Shown here: positions 14,023 to 23,472 of the stretch, in pieces
Layout: the number at the start of each line of letters is the position of its first letter
How positions within the stretch are numbered: the stretch's first letter is position 1
NCBI GenBank assembly: GCA_900318995.1
Contig: ONMR01000009.1
Span: 1 to 64,000 of the forward strand
Direction of reading: 5' to 3'
Source of the DNA: an uncultured Prevotellaceae bacterium
Lineage (GTDB): Bacteria > Bacteroidota > Bacteroidia > Bacteroidales > Bacteroidaceae
DNA: 64,000 bases
Notes under the pieces: model-generated
The model's input: only the letters and a program-made list of their open reading frames with translations
What the model was told of the DNA's origin: nothing
The model's database searches: none
Made by a program: the position numbers and the translations under genes

Positions 14023-15846
14023 ATGAAGAGGAATGGACTATTATGGGTGTTGGCATCGGCATTAATGCTGTGCTTTACCTATACTTCTTGTGAAGAGCAG
14101 GAAGGGCTTATTGATGACAAGAAAGATGAAAAAGCTACCGGCGAAGAGGCTTTCTTTCCTAAGGCTTTTGCCGATAAGGAAGTAGCAGCGTGGTATAGTT
14201 GGACCGAGAAGGATAAGGACAAGACTAAGACCGAGGCTGTTTTCCTGTTTAAAGACAACACTTTTGTTGTTACCAAGAACAAGGTTCATACCGATGGCCG
14301 ATACGAACGTGCTATAGAGGCTACAGGTACTTATGAGTTGACCGAAGGCGACTATAAAAACGGTAAGGCCAGGGCTATTGTCATGGCCGATAACGGTGAG
14401 GCTGCAGGTGTGATGAATGTTGTGATTGAAGACGGTCACCTGACTACAGATCAGGGAGAGGAGGTCTTTATCATGCAGGATAACGCCAAGGTTCCCAAGG
14501 CATCCGATCCCGCAAGTGGCAATATTAACCAAGGCGGCAATAATAACCAGGGTGGCAACGGCGATGTTAACGGCGACAATGCTTTCTTCCCCAAGGCATA
14601 CGCCGGCAAGAGCATAGAGGCATGGTTTGCATATTCCGGATCTGAATCAGGTGATGGTTTTGAGATGAAATATGTTGCTGCAATCTATTTCTTTGTTGAC
14701 GGTACTTTTGTTGGTACCAGCAACGTGGCGGTATCAGGTCCTACAGGTCAGAGTTTTGAACGTACAGTAGGAGCAGAAGGCTCTTATCGTATAGTAGAGG
14801 GTAACTTTAATACAGGTAAGGTAGCCATTACGTATGATAAGGACAAAACCGTCATCCTGGAAATTGAGAACGGTCAGTTGAAGGCCATAGATACTGAATA
14901 TGGTAGTGTGACCATTTACATCAAGCAGGATAATACAAAGGTACCTGAGCCAAGCGATCCCACCAATAACGGCAACCAGGGTGGCCAAGGTGGCGACCAG
15001 GGTGATAGTGACGTGCCGGCATTCTTCCCGACTTCATATGCCGGAAAGCCTGTTATCGCCTGGTACTCATTTGTTACATCGAATCCCGTAGAAACAATTG
15101 TTGAGGCTGTGTTCCTGTTCACTGACAACACTCTGATTGTTACCGAACGCAAGATACACTCACAGGATAACATGTCCGAAGAGCGTCATGTTTGGTTGCG
15201 TGGTTCATACACTATTACAAGCGACGTTGACTACGATAACTTTACGGCAGATGTTATTACTGATGAGCAAAGAAAGATGAATATAACTGCCGCTAATGGG
15301 TATCTTGTGTTGGAATACAACAGCGATATGACTTTCAAGAGGCGCCAACTTAAGGATATTCCGGATCCTCTTGATTCAACTGACGGTTACCAGGGCGACG
15401 ACAATGGTGATGATAATGGTGATGACGACGGTGACGATAACGGTGATGATAACGGTGGCGACAACTATGGATATATAGGTGAAATAACACCTTATTTCCC
15501 GGCTCAGTATGCTGACAAGACCATTGCCGCTTGGTATTTGACTGCAAATCTTGATGATAATCAGGTTAAGATACAGGCAGTGTTCCTCTTTACGGACAAT
15601 ACTCTTGTTAAAACCACAAGTAAGTTCTACTCAGTGAATGATGGACGCGAACCTGATTACAGAATTGAAGGTGAGGGTCGATATGAAATTAAAGATGGCG
15701 ACTACTCAAATGGTATGGCTTCGGTTGTTCTCAGCGACGGCACAACCTTTGATGTGACAATAGAAGAAGGTTTGATGTTTGCTATGAATGAGTATTTCGC
15801 CATACAGGATAATGCCGATCTTCCCGCCCCAATAAAAGCAAAGTAA
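14023..15846 (+). CDS. Lipoprotein with four copies of the same module joined by Gly/Asn/Asp linkers
   Basis: A 607-residue paralogue of the gene at 13044 (lipobox TYTSC, Cys at 23). Four modules begin near residues 43 (AFFPKAFADKEVAAWYS), 186 (AFFPKAYAGKSIEAWFA), 332 (AFFPTSYAGKPVIAWYS) and 491 (PYFPAQYADKTIAAWYL). Each ends in QDN plus a proline or in a degraded form of this ending. Linkers are low-complexity: GGNNNQGGNGDVNGDN, GNQGGQGGDQGDSD, and a run of repeated GDDNGDD units encoded by near-identical GGTGATGAT codons (about 15401-15460). The linker DNA is a likely site of unequal recombination. It is probably surface-exposed and extended. Function unknown. Confidence 0.78.
   Translation: MKRNGLLWVLASALMLCFTYTSCEEQEGLIDDKKDEKATGEEAFFPKAFADKEVAAWYSWTEKDKDKTKTEAVFLFKDNTFVVTKNKVHTDGRYERAIEATGTYELTEGDYKNGKARAIVMADNGEAAGVMNVVIEDGHLTTDQGEEVFIMQDNAKVPKASDPASGNINQGGNNNQGGNGDVNGDNAFFPKAYAGKSIEAWFAYSGSESGDGFEMKYVAAIYFFVDGTFVGTSNVAVSGPTGQSFERTVGAEGSYRIVEGNFNTGKVAITYDKDKTVILEIENGQLKAIDTEYGSVTIYIKQDNTKVPEPSDPTNNGNQGGQGGDQGDSDVPAFFPTSYAGKPVIAWYSFVTSNPVETIVEAVFLFTDNTLIVTERKIHSQDNMSEERHVWLRGSYTITSDVDYDNFTADVITDEQRKMNITAANGYLVLEYNSDMTFKRRQLKDIPDPLDSTDGYQGDDNGDDNGDDDGDDNGDDNGGDNYGYIGEITPYFPAQYADKTIAAWYLTANLDDNQVKIQAVFLFTDNTLVKTTSKFYSVNDGREPDYRIEGEGRYEIKDGDYSNGMASVVLSDGTTFDVTIEEGLMFAMNEYFAIQDNADLPAPIKAK
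15401..15465 (+). repeat. Coding microsatellite-like linker repeat
   Basis: Tandem near-copies of GGTGATGATAAT / GGTGACGAT encode an Asp-Gly-Asn-rich linker between modules 3 and 4 of the lipoprotein. In-frame copy-number change would alter linker length. Confidence 0.6.
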
Positions 15847-15936
15847 AAAAGTAGTACTCTGACCTACGGTCTTAGATAGGCTTCGCCTCGGAAGAAAAAA
15901 TAAACCAGTTTATTTTATTCTCCTCTCGGCTTGCAC

Positions 15937-15944
15937 TATCTTTG
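15937..15944 (+). promoter_or_regulatory. -7 box of mnmA, implying a leaderless mRNA
   Basis: TATCTTTG ends only 5 bp before the mnmA ATG at 15950, so transcription would begin at or within a couple of bases of the start codon. Confidence 0.55.
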
Positions 15945-15949
15945 CGCAC

Positions 15950-17332
15950 ATGAAAGTGTGCGTAGGGTTATCGGGAGGCGTTGACTCCAGCGTAGCGGCC
16001 CTGTTGCTCAAGCAGCAGGGCTGTGACGTTTTTGCCATGTTCATGCAGAACTGGCACGATACCGAAGGCACGCTGCACGGAGACTGCGAATGGGAGGAGG
16101 ACCGTCTGGTGGCTGAGATGGTGGCCAAGAAGATAGGCATTCCGTTCCATTTTGTTGACTTGAGCGACGAGTACCGCAAGCGTGTGGTAGACTACATGTT
16201 CTCAGAATACGAGCAGGGCAGGACCCCAAATCCCGATGTGCTGTGCAACCGCGAGATAAAGTTCGATGCGTTTCTGGACGCTGCTTTGAAATTGGGGGCC
16301 GATATGGTGGCAACGGGCCACTACTGCCGCAAGGAGGAGTTCAAGGCCGATGACGGCAGCACCACGTACCGCATTTTTGAGGGGACGGACCCCGGCAAGG
16401 ACCAGAGCTATTTTTTGTGCCAGCTTAGTCAGGAGCAGCTCTCACGCGCACTGTTCCCCATAGGCCATCTGCTCAAAAAAGAGGTGCGTGAGATTGCGGC
16501 TGAGGCAGGTCTTCCATCGGCCAACAAGAAGGACTCGCAGGGTATATGTTTTGTGGGTAAGGTGGACCTGCCGGAGTTCCTCAAGCAGAAACTCAAGAGC
16601 GTGAAGGGTAATATTGTTGAGGTTTACCCGGAGTTCTATACTAATAATCAGCATTATAAGTTCCAGAAAGAGACTCTGGACAGCCTTACCGCCGATGGAC
16701 GTGAGGCTAATCTTGTAACGGGATATATCAGTGAGGATAAGTGTACGAGTACCTTAAGCTCAAATAATTACGATCCGGATAAGATTGCGGCGCTTACGGA
16801 TGATGTCCTGCAGCGTCTGGCAACCCCGTACCGTTATGACGGCATTAAATTCATAACCGAGACTTACCGCTCAGGCCGCAAGCACGTCAAAAAGACCCGT
16901 TATAAGGCAAATCCCTGGGGTAAGATAATAGGCACGCATGACGGGGCGCAGTTCTTTACCATCGGCCAGCGACACGGGCTGAATGTGGGCGGGCACGATG
17001 ATTCCCTTTTTGTGATAGCCACTGATATTGAGAGCAATACTGTCTATGCGGGCTGCGGCCATACACATCCGGGGCTTTCACGCGGCTGCCTGTGCATCGG
17101 CCGTAACGATATACATTGGATACGTCCGGACCTTGAGATGCAGGATGGTGAGGTGCGTCGTTACCGTGTGCGCATCCGTTACCGACAGCCATTGCAGAAC
17201 GCGTGGCTCATAAAGCGTGAATCGGCCATTTATATCCTATTTGATGAGCCTCAGCGCGGTATTACCCCCGGCCAGTTTGCAGTCTGGTATGCTCCCGACG
17301 ACGAGATGCTGGGCTCCGGAGTAATCGGTTAA
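15950..17332 (+). CDS. mnmA: tRNA-specific 2-thiouridylase MnmA with internal insertion
   Basis: A 460-residue enzyme that thiolates U34 of tRNA-Lys, -Glu and -Gln. The ATP-binding PP-loop LSGGVDSS is at residues 7-14. The two catalytic cysteines are C99 in TPNPDVLCN and C200 in QGICFVG. The family is normally about 360-370 residues; here roughly 95 residues (about 226-322, lysine-, tyrosine- and asparagine-rich) are inserted between GNIVEV and the conserved GKIIGTHDGAQFFTIGQRHGL. The insertion lies beyond both catalytic cysteines, so activity is likely kept. A tRNA-Glu gene, though for CTC, is elsewhere in the window. Start chosen at ATG 15950, adjacent to the -7 box. Confidence 0.93.
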   Translation: MKVCVGLSGGVDSSVAALLLKQQGCDVFAMFMQNWHDTEGTLHGDCEWEEDRLVAEMVAKKIGIPFHFVDLSDEYRKRVVDYMFSEYEQGRTPNPDVLCNREIKFDAFLDAALKLGADMVATGHYCRKEEFKADDGSTTYRIFEGTDPGKDQSYFLCQLSQEQLSRALFPIGHLLKKEVREIAAEAGLPSANKKDSQGICFVGKVDLPEFLKQKLKSVKGNIVEVYPEFYTNNQHYKFQKETLDSLTADGREANLVTGYISEDKCTSTLSSNNYDPDKIAALTDDVLQRLATPYRYDGIKFITETYRSGRKHVKKTRYKANPWGKIIGTHDGAQFFTIGQRHGLNVGGHDDSLFVIATDIESNTVYAGCGHTHPGLSRGCLCIGRNDIHWIRPDLEMQDGEVRRYRVRIRYRQPLQNAWLIKRESAIYILFDEPQRGITPGQFAVWYAPDDEMLGSGVIG

Positions 17333-17374
17333 TAAAAGTGTGTTAATGTTGTAGCGAGGAGCGGGGGATTTTTG

Positions 17375-17382
17375 TAACTTTG
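17375..17382 (+). promoter_or_regulatory. -7 box of the glycogen synthase gene
   Basis: TAACTTTG lies 27 bp before ATG 17410. It argues against the upstream in-frame TTG at 17380, which is inside this box. Confidence 0.55.
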
Positions 17383-17409
17383 CGGCCTGAAAATCTGATA
17401 AAAAGGATT

Positions 17410-19077
17410 ATGGGTAGTACCAAAAGGAAGCCAAGTTTCATTTTTTCCGTGAGCTGGGAGGTCTGCAACAAGATTGGGGGCATTTACACAGTGCTCTCCA
17501 CACAGGCCAAGACGCTCAAGGAGGAGAGTGGCGCTACACTGATTTACGTCGGCCCTGATGTCTGGGAAGGCAAGAACAATCCGCTTTTTATTGAGGACAA
17601 GTCACTTTACGCAATCTGGAAGGATTATGCACGTGATACTGACGGCCTGAAAGTGAGGACGGGTTACTGGAACATACCCGGTAAGCCTATTGTTTTCCTG
17701 GTGGATTTTATGACCATGTTCCCCATGAAGAACTCTATTTACGGTCGTGCCTGGGAACTTTTCAAGGTGGATTCCATGCACGCTTACGGCGATTATGACG
17801 AGGCTTCGATGTTCTCGTACGCCGCAGCAATGGCGGTAAAGAGCTTCTACAATTTCAATATCGGACCGAATGATACGGTGGTGTATCACGCACACGAATG
17901 GATGTGCGGACTGGGCACCCTGTTCCTGAAACATTTCATACCGCAGATTTCGACTGTTTTTACCACTCACGCCACGTCTATCGGCCGATCCATATGCGGC
18001 AACGGAAAGGCGCTATATGAGTATTTTGACGGTTATAACGGTGATCAGATGGCCCGCGAGCTGAATATGGAGTCCAAGCACTCCGTCGAGAAGCAGACCG
18101 CACATCAGGTGGATTGCTTTACCACTGTGAGCGACATTACCGCACGCGAGTGCACCCAGCTGCTGGAACGCACGCCCGATGTAGTGACCGTTAACGGCTT
18201 TGAGGACGGATTCCTGCCTGAAGCCGATAAATTTGACGCTGCCCGCAGTGAGGCCCGCAGGTGCATTCTGAGCGTTGCAAACAGGCTGTTCGGGACGGAG
18301 TGGGGCGATGAGACCGTGATTGTGGCAACAGGAGGCCGGTATGAGTTCCGCAACAAGGGCATTGATATGTTCCTTGAGTCTATGCGTCACCTTCGTGACA
18401 ATCATAAGACGGCCGATGCCCATATCCTGGCGCTGATAAACGTGCCGGCCTGGGTGATGGAGCCGCGCCGCGACCTTCAGGACCGCATGAACGGTCTGGA
18501 TACTGCCAAAACCACGCTGCAGATGCCTCTTACAACGCATTGGCTGCACAATATGGCTGATGACCGTGTAATATGCACTCTTCAGGGCATGGGATTCCGT
18601 AATGCTCCCGATGATAATATAAAGGTGCTGTTTGTGCCGTGCTACCTGGATGGTAATGACGGCATATTCGGCAAGACATACTATGACCTGCTGATAGGTC
18701 AGGACCTGGCGGTTTATCCGTCATATTATGAGCCGTGGGGCTATACTCCGCTGGAGAGCGCCGCTTTCCGCGTACCTACTGTGACATCGGACCTGGCCGG
18801 ATTCGGACTTTGGGTCAATACTCTGCTTAAGCATGACGCTGAGTTGGAGGATGGCGTAAAGGTGGTTCATCGCACTGACAGCAACTGGAATGAGGCATCG
18901 GCCGATATCAGCCTGCAGATTGAAAAGTGGGTGCAGATGGACGCCGCCAAGCGGGATGAGATACGCAATAAAGCGGGAAAGATTGCCCGGAAGGCTCTCT
19001 GGAAACACTTTATCAAGTACTACCTGGAGGCTTACAGCCTTGCGTTGGAGAAAACTTGGGAGAGAATTGAAAAGTGA
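17410..19077 (+). CDS. Glycogen synthase, GT3-like
   Basis: About 555 residues. The N-terminal SWEVCNKIGGIYTVLSTQA, the central VVYHAHEWMCGLGTLFLK and TTHATSIGRSICGNG, and the C-terminal YPSYYEPWGYTPLESAAFRVPT (with the Glu expected to be catalytic) match the eukaryotic-type glycogen synthases (GT3) carried by many Bacteroidetes instead of the ADP-glucose GlgA. It extends alpha-1,4-glucan from nucleotide-glucose. The phosphorylase gene begins 59 bp downstream after a hairpin, so synthesis and breakdown of storage glucan are encoded together. No branching enzyme is seen in the window. ATG 17410 is chosen over an earlier TTG that overlaps the promoter. Confidence 0.88.
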   Translation: MGSTKRKPSFIFSVSWEVCNKIGGIYTVLSTQAKTLKEESGATLIYVGPDVWEGKNNPLFIEDKSLYAIWKDYARDTDGLKVRTGYWNIPGKPIVFLVDFMTMFPMKNSIYGRAWELFKVDSMHAYGDYDEASMFSYAAAMAVKSFYNFNIGPNDTVVYHAHEWMCGLGTLFLKHFIPQISTVFTTHATSIGRSICGNGKALYEYFDGYNGDQMARELNMESKHSVEKQTAHQVDCFTTVSDITARECTQLLERTPDVVTVNGFEDGFLPEADKFDAARSEARRCILSVANRLFGTEWGDETVIVATGGRYEFRNKGIDMFLESMRHLRDNHKTADAHILALINVPAWVMEPRRDLQDRMNGLDTAKTTLQMPLTTHWLHNMADDRVICTLQGMGFRNAPDDNIKVLFVPCYLDGNDGIFGKTYYDLLIGQDLAVYPSYYEPWGYTPLESAAFRVPTVTSDLAGFGLWVNTLLKHDAELEDGVKVVHRTDSNWNEASADISLQIEKWVQMDAAKRDEIRNKAGKIARKALWKHFIKYYLEAYSLALEKTWERIEK

Positions 19078-19110
19078 CGCAAAGGGAAAACGACCCTAAT
19101 GCGTCGTTTT
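19076..19110 (+). terminator. Hairpin between glycogen synthase and phosphorylase
   Basis: GACGCA (19076-19081) pairs with TGCGTC (19100-19105) and GGG with CCC inside, followed by a T run. The ACGACCC loop and GCGTCGTTT arm recall the terminator at 13906-13942. It may attenuate rather than stop transcription into the next gene. Confidence 0.6.
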
Positions 19111-19136
19111 GAACATTTTTTTGTGAAACGATATAT

Positions 19137-21701
19137 ATGAAGATTAAAGCAAGCAATTCAAACCAGCCGTCATGGCGCGACATTTATGTGAAATCAAGCG
19201 TGCCAGAGGCTTTGCAGAAACTTGACGAGTTGGCACACAACATCTGGTGGGTATGGAACGAGGACGCAAAGGCCCTGTTCAAGAACATCAATCCGGAATT
19301 ATGGACAGCAGTGCGCCACAATCCTATCATGATGCTCCAGCGCTTGGGCTATGACAAGCTGGAGGAACTGTCCAAGGACCAGCTGTTCCTGGACCGGATG
19401 AATGAAATTTATGTAAAATTCCGCAACTATATGGACGTCAAGCCCGATGCCAAGCGTCCGTCTGTGGCCTATTTCTGCATGGAGTACGGCCTGACCCACG
19501 TGCTCAAGATATACTCGGGCGGTCTGGGCGTCCTGGCCGGCGACTACATGAAGGAGGCCAGCGACAGCAACGTTGATATGTGCGGTGTGGGTTTCCTGTA
19601 CCGTCACGGATATTTTACCCAGACACTTTCGATGGACGGCCAGCAGATAGCCAACTATGAGCCGCAGGATTTCAACACCCTGCCGCTGGAGCGCGTCTAT
19701 GACAAGAACGGCCAGCCCCTGACTGTAGCCGTACCTTATATAAACTATACCGTCTATGCCGCTATCTGGAGGGTCAATGTGGGCCGCGTGCCTCTGTATC
19801 TGATGGATACCGATATAGACATGAACAGCGAGTACGACCGTCCCATCACGTCACAGCTCTACGGCGGTGACTGGGAGAACCGTCTCAAACAGGAGATACT
19901 TCTGGGTATTGGCGGTATGCTTACCCTTGAGGCTCTGGGCATAAAGAAGGATATCTACCACTGCAACGAGGGCCATGCAGCCCTGTGCAACCTGTACCGT
20001 CTGACTCAGTACGTAAAGCAGGGTCTGACATTCAACCAGGCTATGGAGGTGGTTCGTGCATCGTCACTGTACACCGTTCATACTCCGGTTCCCGCAGGTC
20101 ACGACTATTTCGATGAGGGCCTCTTTGGCAAGTACATGAGCGGTTACGCACAGCAGCTGGGTATAAGCTGGGGCGAGCTCATGGATATGGGCCGAACCAA
20201 TCCCGGCGATGCAAGCGAGCGTTTCTGCATGTCAACATTCGCATGCAACACCTGCCAGGAGGTGAACGGCGTAAGCTGGCTTCACGGTGAGGTGTCCAAG
20301 AAGATGTTTGCAGGCATCTGGAAGGGCTACTATCCCGAGGAGAGCCACGTGGGCTACGTGACCAACGGCGTTCACATGCCTACCTGGGCAGCCAAGGAGT
20401 GGCAGGACCTGTATGCTAAATATTTTGACAAGAAGTTCCTCTCAGACCAGTCAAACGAGAAGATGTGGGAGGATATATATAAGGTGCCTGACAAGGTGGT
20501 TTGGGATCTCCACAATGACCTTAAGAATCAGCTGATTGAGTATATCCGTCAGCAGTTCAAGGACAGCTGGCTCAAGAACCAGGGTGATCCTTCACGTATC
20601 ATGTCATTGATGCAGAAGATCAATCCCAACGCCCTGACAATAGGCTTTGGCCGCCGCTTTGCCACATACAAGCGTGCACATCTGCTCTTTACTGATCTGG
20701 ACCGTTTGGCCAAGATCGTGAACAACCCCGACTATCCGGTACAGTTCTTCTTTACCGGTAAGGCTCACCCGCACGATGGTGCAGGTCAGGGACTTATCAA
20801 GCAGATTATCGACATCAGCCGCCGTCCGGAGTTCCTGGGCAAGATCATATTCCTGGAGAACTACGACATGCATCTGGCACGCCGTCTGGTATCGGGCGTG
20901 GATATCTGGCTCAATACTCCTACAAGGCCTCTGGAGGCATCGGGTACATCGGGCGAGAAGGCTTTGATGAACGGTGTTGTGAACTTCTCTGTGCTGGACG
21001 GCTGGTGGTACGAGGGCTACCGCGAGGGTGCCGGCTGGGCTCTGACCGACAAGCGCACATACAGCAACCAGGCCTATCAGGACCAGCTTGATGCCGCTAC
21101 CATATACAGCATACTGGAGAATGAGATCCTGCCGCTGTACTACAACAAGAACGCCGAGGGCATATCCGAGGGTTGGGTCATGACAATGAAGAACTCTATC
21201 GCACAGATTGCTCCCCATTATACAATGAAACGTCAGCTGGATGATTATTTCAGCAAGTTCTACTGCAAGATGGCTGAGCGCTCACATTATCTGCAGGCTA
21301 ATGACTATGCCAAGGCCAAGGAGATAGCAGCATGGAAGGAGATAGTAGCCCAGCGCTGGGATTCCATCGAAGTGGTAAGCTCACGCAAGGCCGATACCCT
21401 TATGGAGGGCCTGTTTGAGACCGGCAAGCACTACGATGTGGAGTATGTGATTGACGAGAAGGGCCTGGACGATGCAGTAGGCGTTGAGATGGTTGTGATT
21501 GGCAATGATGCCGACGGTGTGGAGAAACTGCAGAGTGTAATTCCGCTTGAGCTTGTCAAGCGCGAGGGCAACCTCTACACTTTCCACGGCAGCATCAAGA
21601 ATGACTTCCCGGGTTCGTTCAAGGTTGCATACCGCATGTATCCCAAGAATGCGGACCTGCCTCACCGTCAGGATTTCTGCTACGTCAAGTGGTTCTATTG
21701 A
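19137..21701 (+). CDS. glgP: Alpha-glucan (glycogen) phosphorylase with DUF3417 N-terminus
   Basis: An 854-residue GT35 enzyme releasing glucose-1-phosphate from glycogen using phosphate and pyridoxal phosphate. The first 100 residues ([20 protein letters not shown]) are the DUF3417 region of the short bacterial/archaeal phosphorylase type. [30 protein letters not shown] is the substrate-site segment. [28 protein letters not shown] carries the expected PLP lysine (in GEKALMNG). Its product can be used by a phosphohexomutase such as the one at 62703. A strong terminator follows. Confidence 0.92.
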   Translation: MKIKASNSNQPSWRDIYVKSSVPEALQKLDELAHNIWWVWNEDAKALFKNINPELWTAVRHNPIMMLQRLGYDKLEELSKDQLFLDRMNEIYVKFRNYMDVKPDAKRPSVAYFCMEYGLTHVLKIYSGGLGVLAGDYMKEASDSNVDMCGVGFLYRHGYFTQTLSMDGQQIANYEPQDFNTLPLERVYDKNGQPLTVAVPYINYTVYAAIWRVNVGRVPLYLMDTDIDMNSEYDRPITSQLYGGDWENRLKQEILLGIGGMLTLEALGIKKDIYHCNEGHAALCNLYRLTQYVKQGLTFNQAMEVVRASSLYTVHTPVPAGHDYFDEGLFGKYMSGYAQQLGISWGELMDMGRTNPGDASERFCMSTFACNTCQEVNGVSWLHGEVSKKMFAGIWKGYYPEESHVGYVTNGVHMPTWAAKEWQDLYAKYFDKKFLSDQSNEKMWEDIYKVPDKVVWDLHNDLKNQLIEYIRQQFKDSWLKNQGDPSRIMSLMQKINPNALTIGFGRRFATYKRAHLLFTDLDRLAKIVNNPDYPVQFFFTGKAHPHDGAGQGLIKQIIDISRRPEFLGKIIFLENYDMHLARRLVSGVDIWLNTPTRPLEASGTSGEKALMNGVVNFSVLDGWWYEGYREGAGWALTDKRTYSNQAYQDQLDAATIYSILENEILPLYYNKNAEGISEGWVMTMKNSIAQIAPHYTMKRQLDDYFSKFYCKMAERSHYLQANDYAKAKEIAAWKEIVAQRWDSIEVVSSRKADTLMEGLFETGKHYDVEYVIDEKGLDDAVGVEMVVIGNDADGVEKLQSVIPLELVKREGNLYTFHGSIKNDFPGSFKVAYRMYPKNADLPHRQDFCYVKWFY

Positions 21702-21719
21702 ACCATATACTCATAAATC

Positions 21720-21758
21720 AAAAAATCCTTGCGACTTTATCATCGCAAGGATTTTTTT
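21720..21758. terminator. Bidirectional terminator between glgP and the GH30 gene
   Basis: AAAAAATCCTTGCGA (21720-21734) pairs with TCGCAAGGATTTTTTT; both sides have T runs on the appropriate strand. Confidence 0.9.
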
Positions 21759-23296
21759 TACTGTTTGTTGAGATAGACTTTCCGGAAGGTCCCGTCGGCG
21801 TTCTGTTGTATACACAGACCGTCGGGCTGGTCTATCGGCCGTCCGTGAATGTCAAAGTATCTGACAGCCGCTGTTTCTTCCTCATCGTCCTCATCGGGCA
21901 GGAATACGTCGGTAGCCTCACGGTCAATTGTAAAGACGAAAGTGGCAAGGCTGCGTGGCGGCATGTTGAACTCTACCCGGCGGGTTGGCTCGTCATATGT
22001 GAATTTTGTCTTCTTGCATAGTGACTCATTCGAGGTGGAAAGGACCTCAAATCCGCTCTTGACGTAGTAGGGCAGCTTGAGCTTGAGGTCATATGACGTA
22101 CCGGTGGTGTCAATGGCTATCACAATGATTGAATCGCCCTTGATGTAAGCCGATGTCTCAAACGGGAAGTTGCTTCCGCTGTCCACGGCTGGCGGTACAT
22201 TCGGGTTGTTGGTGGTGGCTTTGAGGCGGGTAGAGCCTGTCACATACTTTGAGAAATGTGACATGACCAGTCCGCGGGGCAGCAGTTTGTTCTCGATGTT
22301 ATCGGGACCGTATTGGGTCTCGCCGGTGCCCACGAATGCCCAATGTGCGCGCATGTACCAATAGATATAGCCTGTGCCGCCGGCCAGCATGCACTCGTTC
22401 AGCTCTTCGGCAAACATCAGCTGCTCATGCCAGTTGGGCAGACGGCCCTTGATGTTGTCACTTACGGAATGCTCTGTCATCCAGACCTCCTTGCCGTATT
22501 GGGCAGCCTTCTCGGCCGAAGACTGCATCTCATTCAATGGCGGGTGTCCGTACAGGTGTCCGGCAATGATATCTATCTGGTCGCGGGCCACCTCATCGTC
22601 AAGCAGCATGTTTGAGTATCGGGGGTCAAATCCCAAAGGCTCGGCGCTGATAAGACGCACACCCTTGTAGGTTTCGCGGTCCAGCATGTGGGCATAGTTC
22701 TTGACAAGCTCCAGTTGCTGTTCGGGGGTGTAGAGGCAACCTGAGTAGTCTACCCACCAGTCGGGCTCGTTCTGGATTGATACGGCATCCACCTGAACGC
22801 CTTTGGACTTCATGTATTTAAGATAGCTGTTGAGCCATGGGAAGAACTTTTCATAGCAGTCACGGCGCAGCTCGCCACGCTGATTTCCCTGACTGTCGCT
22901 CTTACCGCCCTGAGCCGTACCGTTGGTCTTGTAATCTCCGGGAGGAGACCATGGCGTACCGAATACTATACCGCCATGTTTCTTGACATACAATGCCGAC
23001 GGTACCGATCCCTGCCAGTTGTAGGTGCTCCAGCTTGCATCGTTGTCACCCACAAAGTTGGGGGATATCTCCATACGCATGATGTTGAGTCCCACCCTTG
23101 AGAACTTTCCGTACAGAAGCTCTACCGGTCTGGTGTCTGTGCCGAAGGGGCGCATGGCTCCGTCGCAGCAGGCAGCACCGAATCCGGTGATATGCTGGTA
23201 CTGGGTCTTGGTAATGGTAACTGTCACTGACCTGGCATGCGCAACTGCAAACAGGCTCAGTGCAGCTAATGAAAATGTGAGTATCCTTTTATTCAT
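21758..23296 (-). CDS. GH30-family glucuronoxylanase-like enzyme
   Basis: A 512-residue exported glycoside hydrolase (signal peptide 1-21). The (beta/alpha)8 core begins with HITGFGAACCDGAM, the acid/base is E177 in VSIQNEPDW and the nucleophile E275 in VWMTEHS; FGTPWSPPGDYKTNG lies between. A beta side domain follows to about 460. The layout fits GH30 subfamilies such as glucuronoxylan xylanohydrolases; the exact subfamily is not certain. The last 35 residues (YFDIHGRPIDQPDGLCIQ) resemble the short C-terminal tails seen on exported Bacteroidales enzymes. A CE15 esterase 3 kb away would act on the same polymer. Confidence 0.85.
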   Translation of the reverse strand: MNKRILTFSLAALSLFAVAHARSVTVTITKTQYQHITGFGAACCDGAMRPFGTDTRPVELLYGKFSRVGLNIMRMEISPNFVGDNDASWSTYNWQGSVPSALYVKKHGGIVFGTPWSPPGDYKTNGTAQGGKSDSQGNQRGELRRDCYEKFFPWLNSYLKYMKSKGVQVDAVSIQNEPDWWVDYSGCLYTPEQQLELVKNYAHMLDRETYKGVRLISAEPLGFDPRYSNMLLDDEVARDQIDIIAGHLYGHPPLNEMQSSAEKAAQYGKEVWMTEHSVSDNIKGRLPNWHEQLMFAEELNECMLAGGTGYIYWYMRAHWAFVGTGETQYGPDNIENKLLPRGLVMSHFSKYVTGSTRLKATTNNPNVPPAVDSGSNFPFETSAYIKGDSIIVIAIDTTGTSYDLKLKLPYYVKSGFEVLSTSNESLCKKTKFTYDEPTRRVEFNMPPRSLATFVFTIDREATDVFLPDEDDEEETAAVRYFDIHGRPIDQPDGLCIQQNADGTFRKVYLNKQ

Positions 23297-23426
23297 AGGC
23301 AGTTAGTAATTTTTTGCAAATATAATTGTTTTTTAGTTCCAAGCCAAAGGGATCAGATGTTGGATGCCTGTTGATAATTAATGTAAAAAATGGATATGAT
23401 GGCCGGCGGTGAGTCCTATTTATTTG

Positions 23427-23434
23427 TAACTTTG
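23427..23434 (+). promoter_or_regulatory. -7 box of prs
   Basis: TAACTTTG, 38 bp before the prs ATG. No good -33 TTG is present at the usual distance. Confidence 0.45.
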
Positions 23435-23472
23435 CAGAACTAAAAAACATTCAATAAAACAGTCATTTCCTT

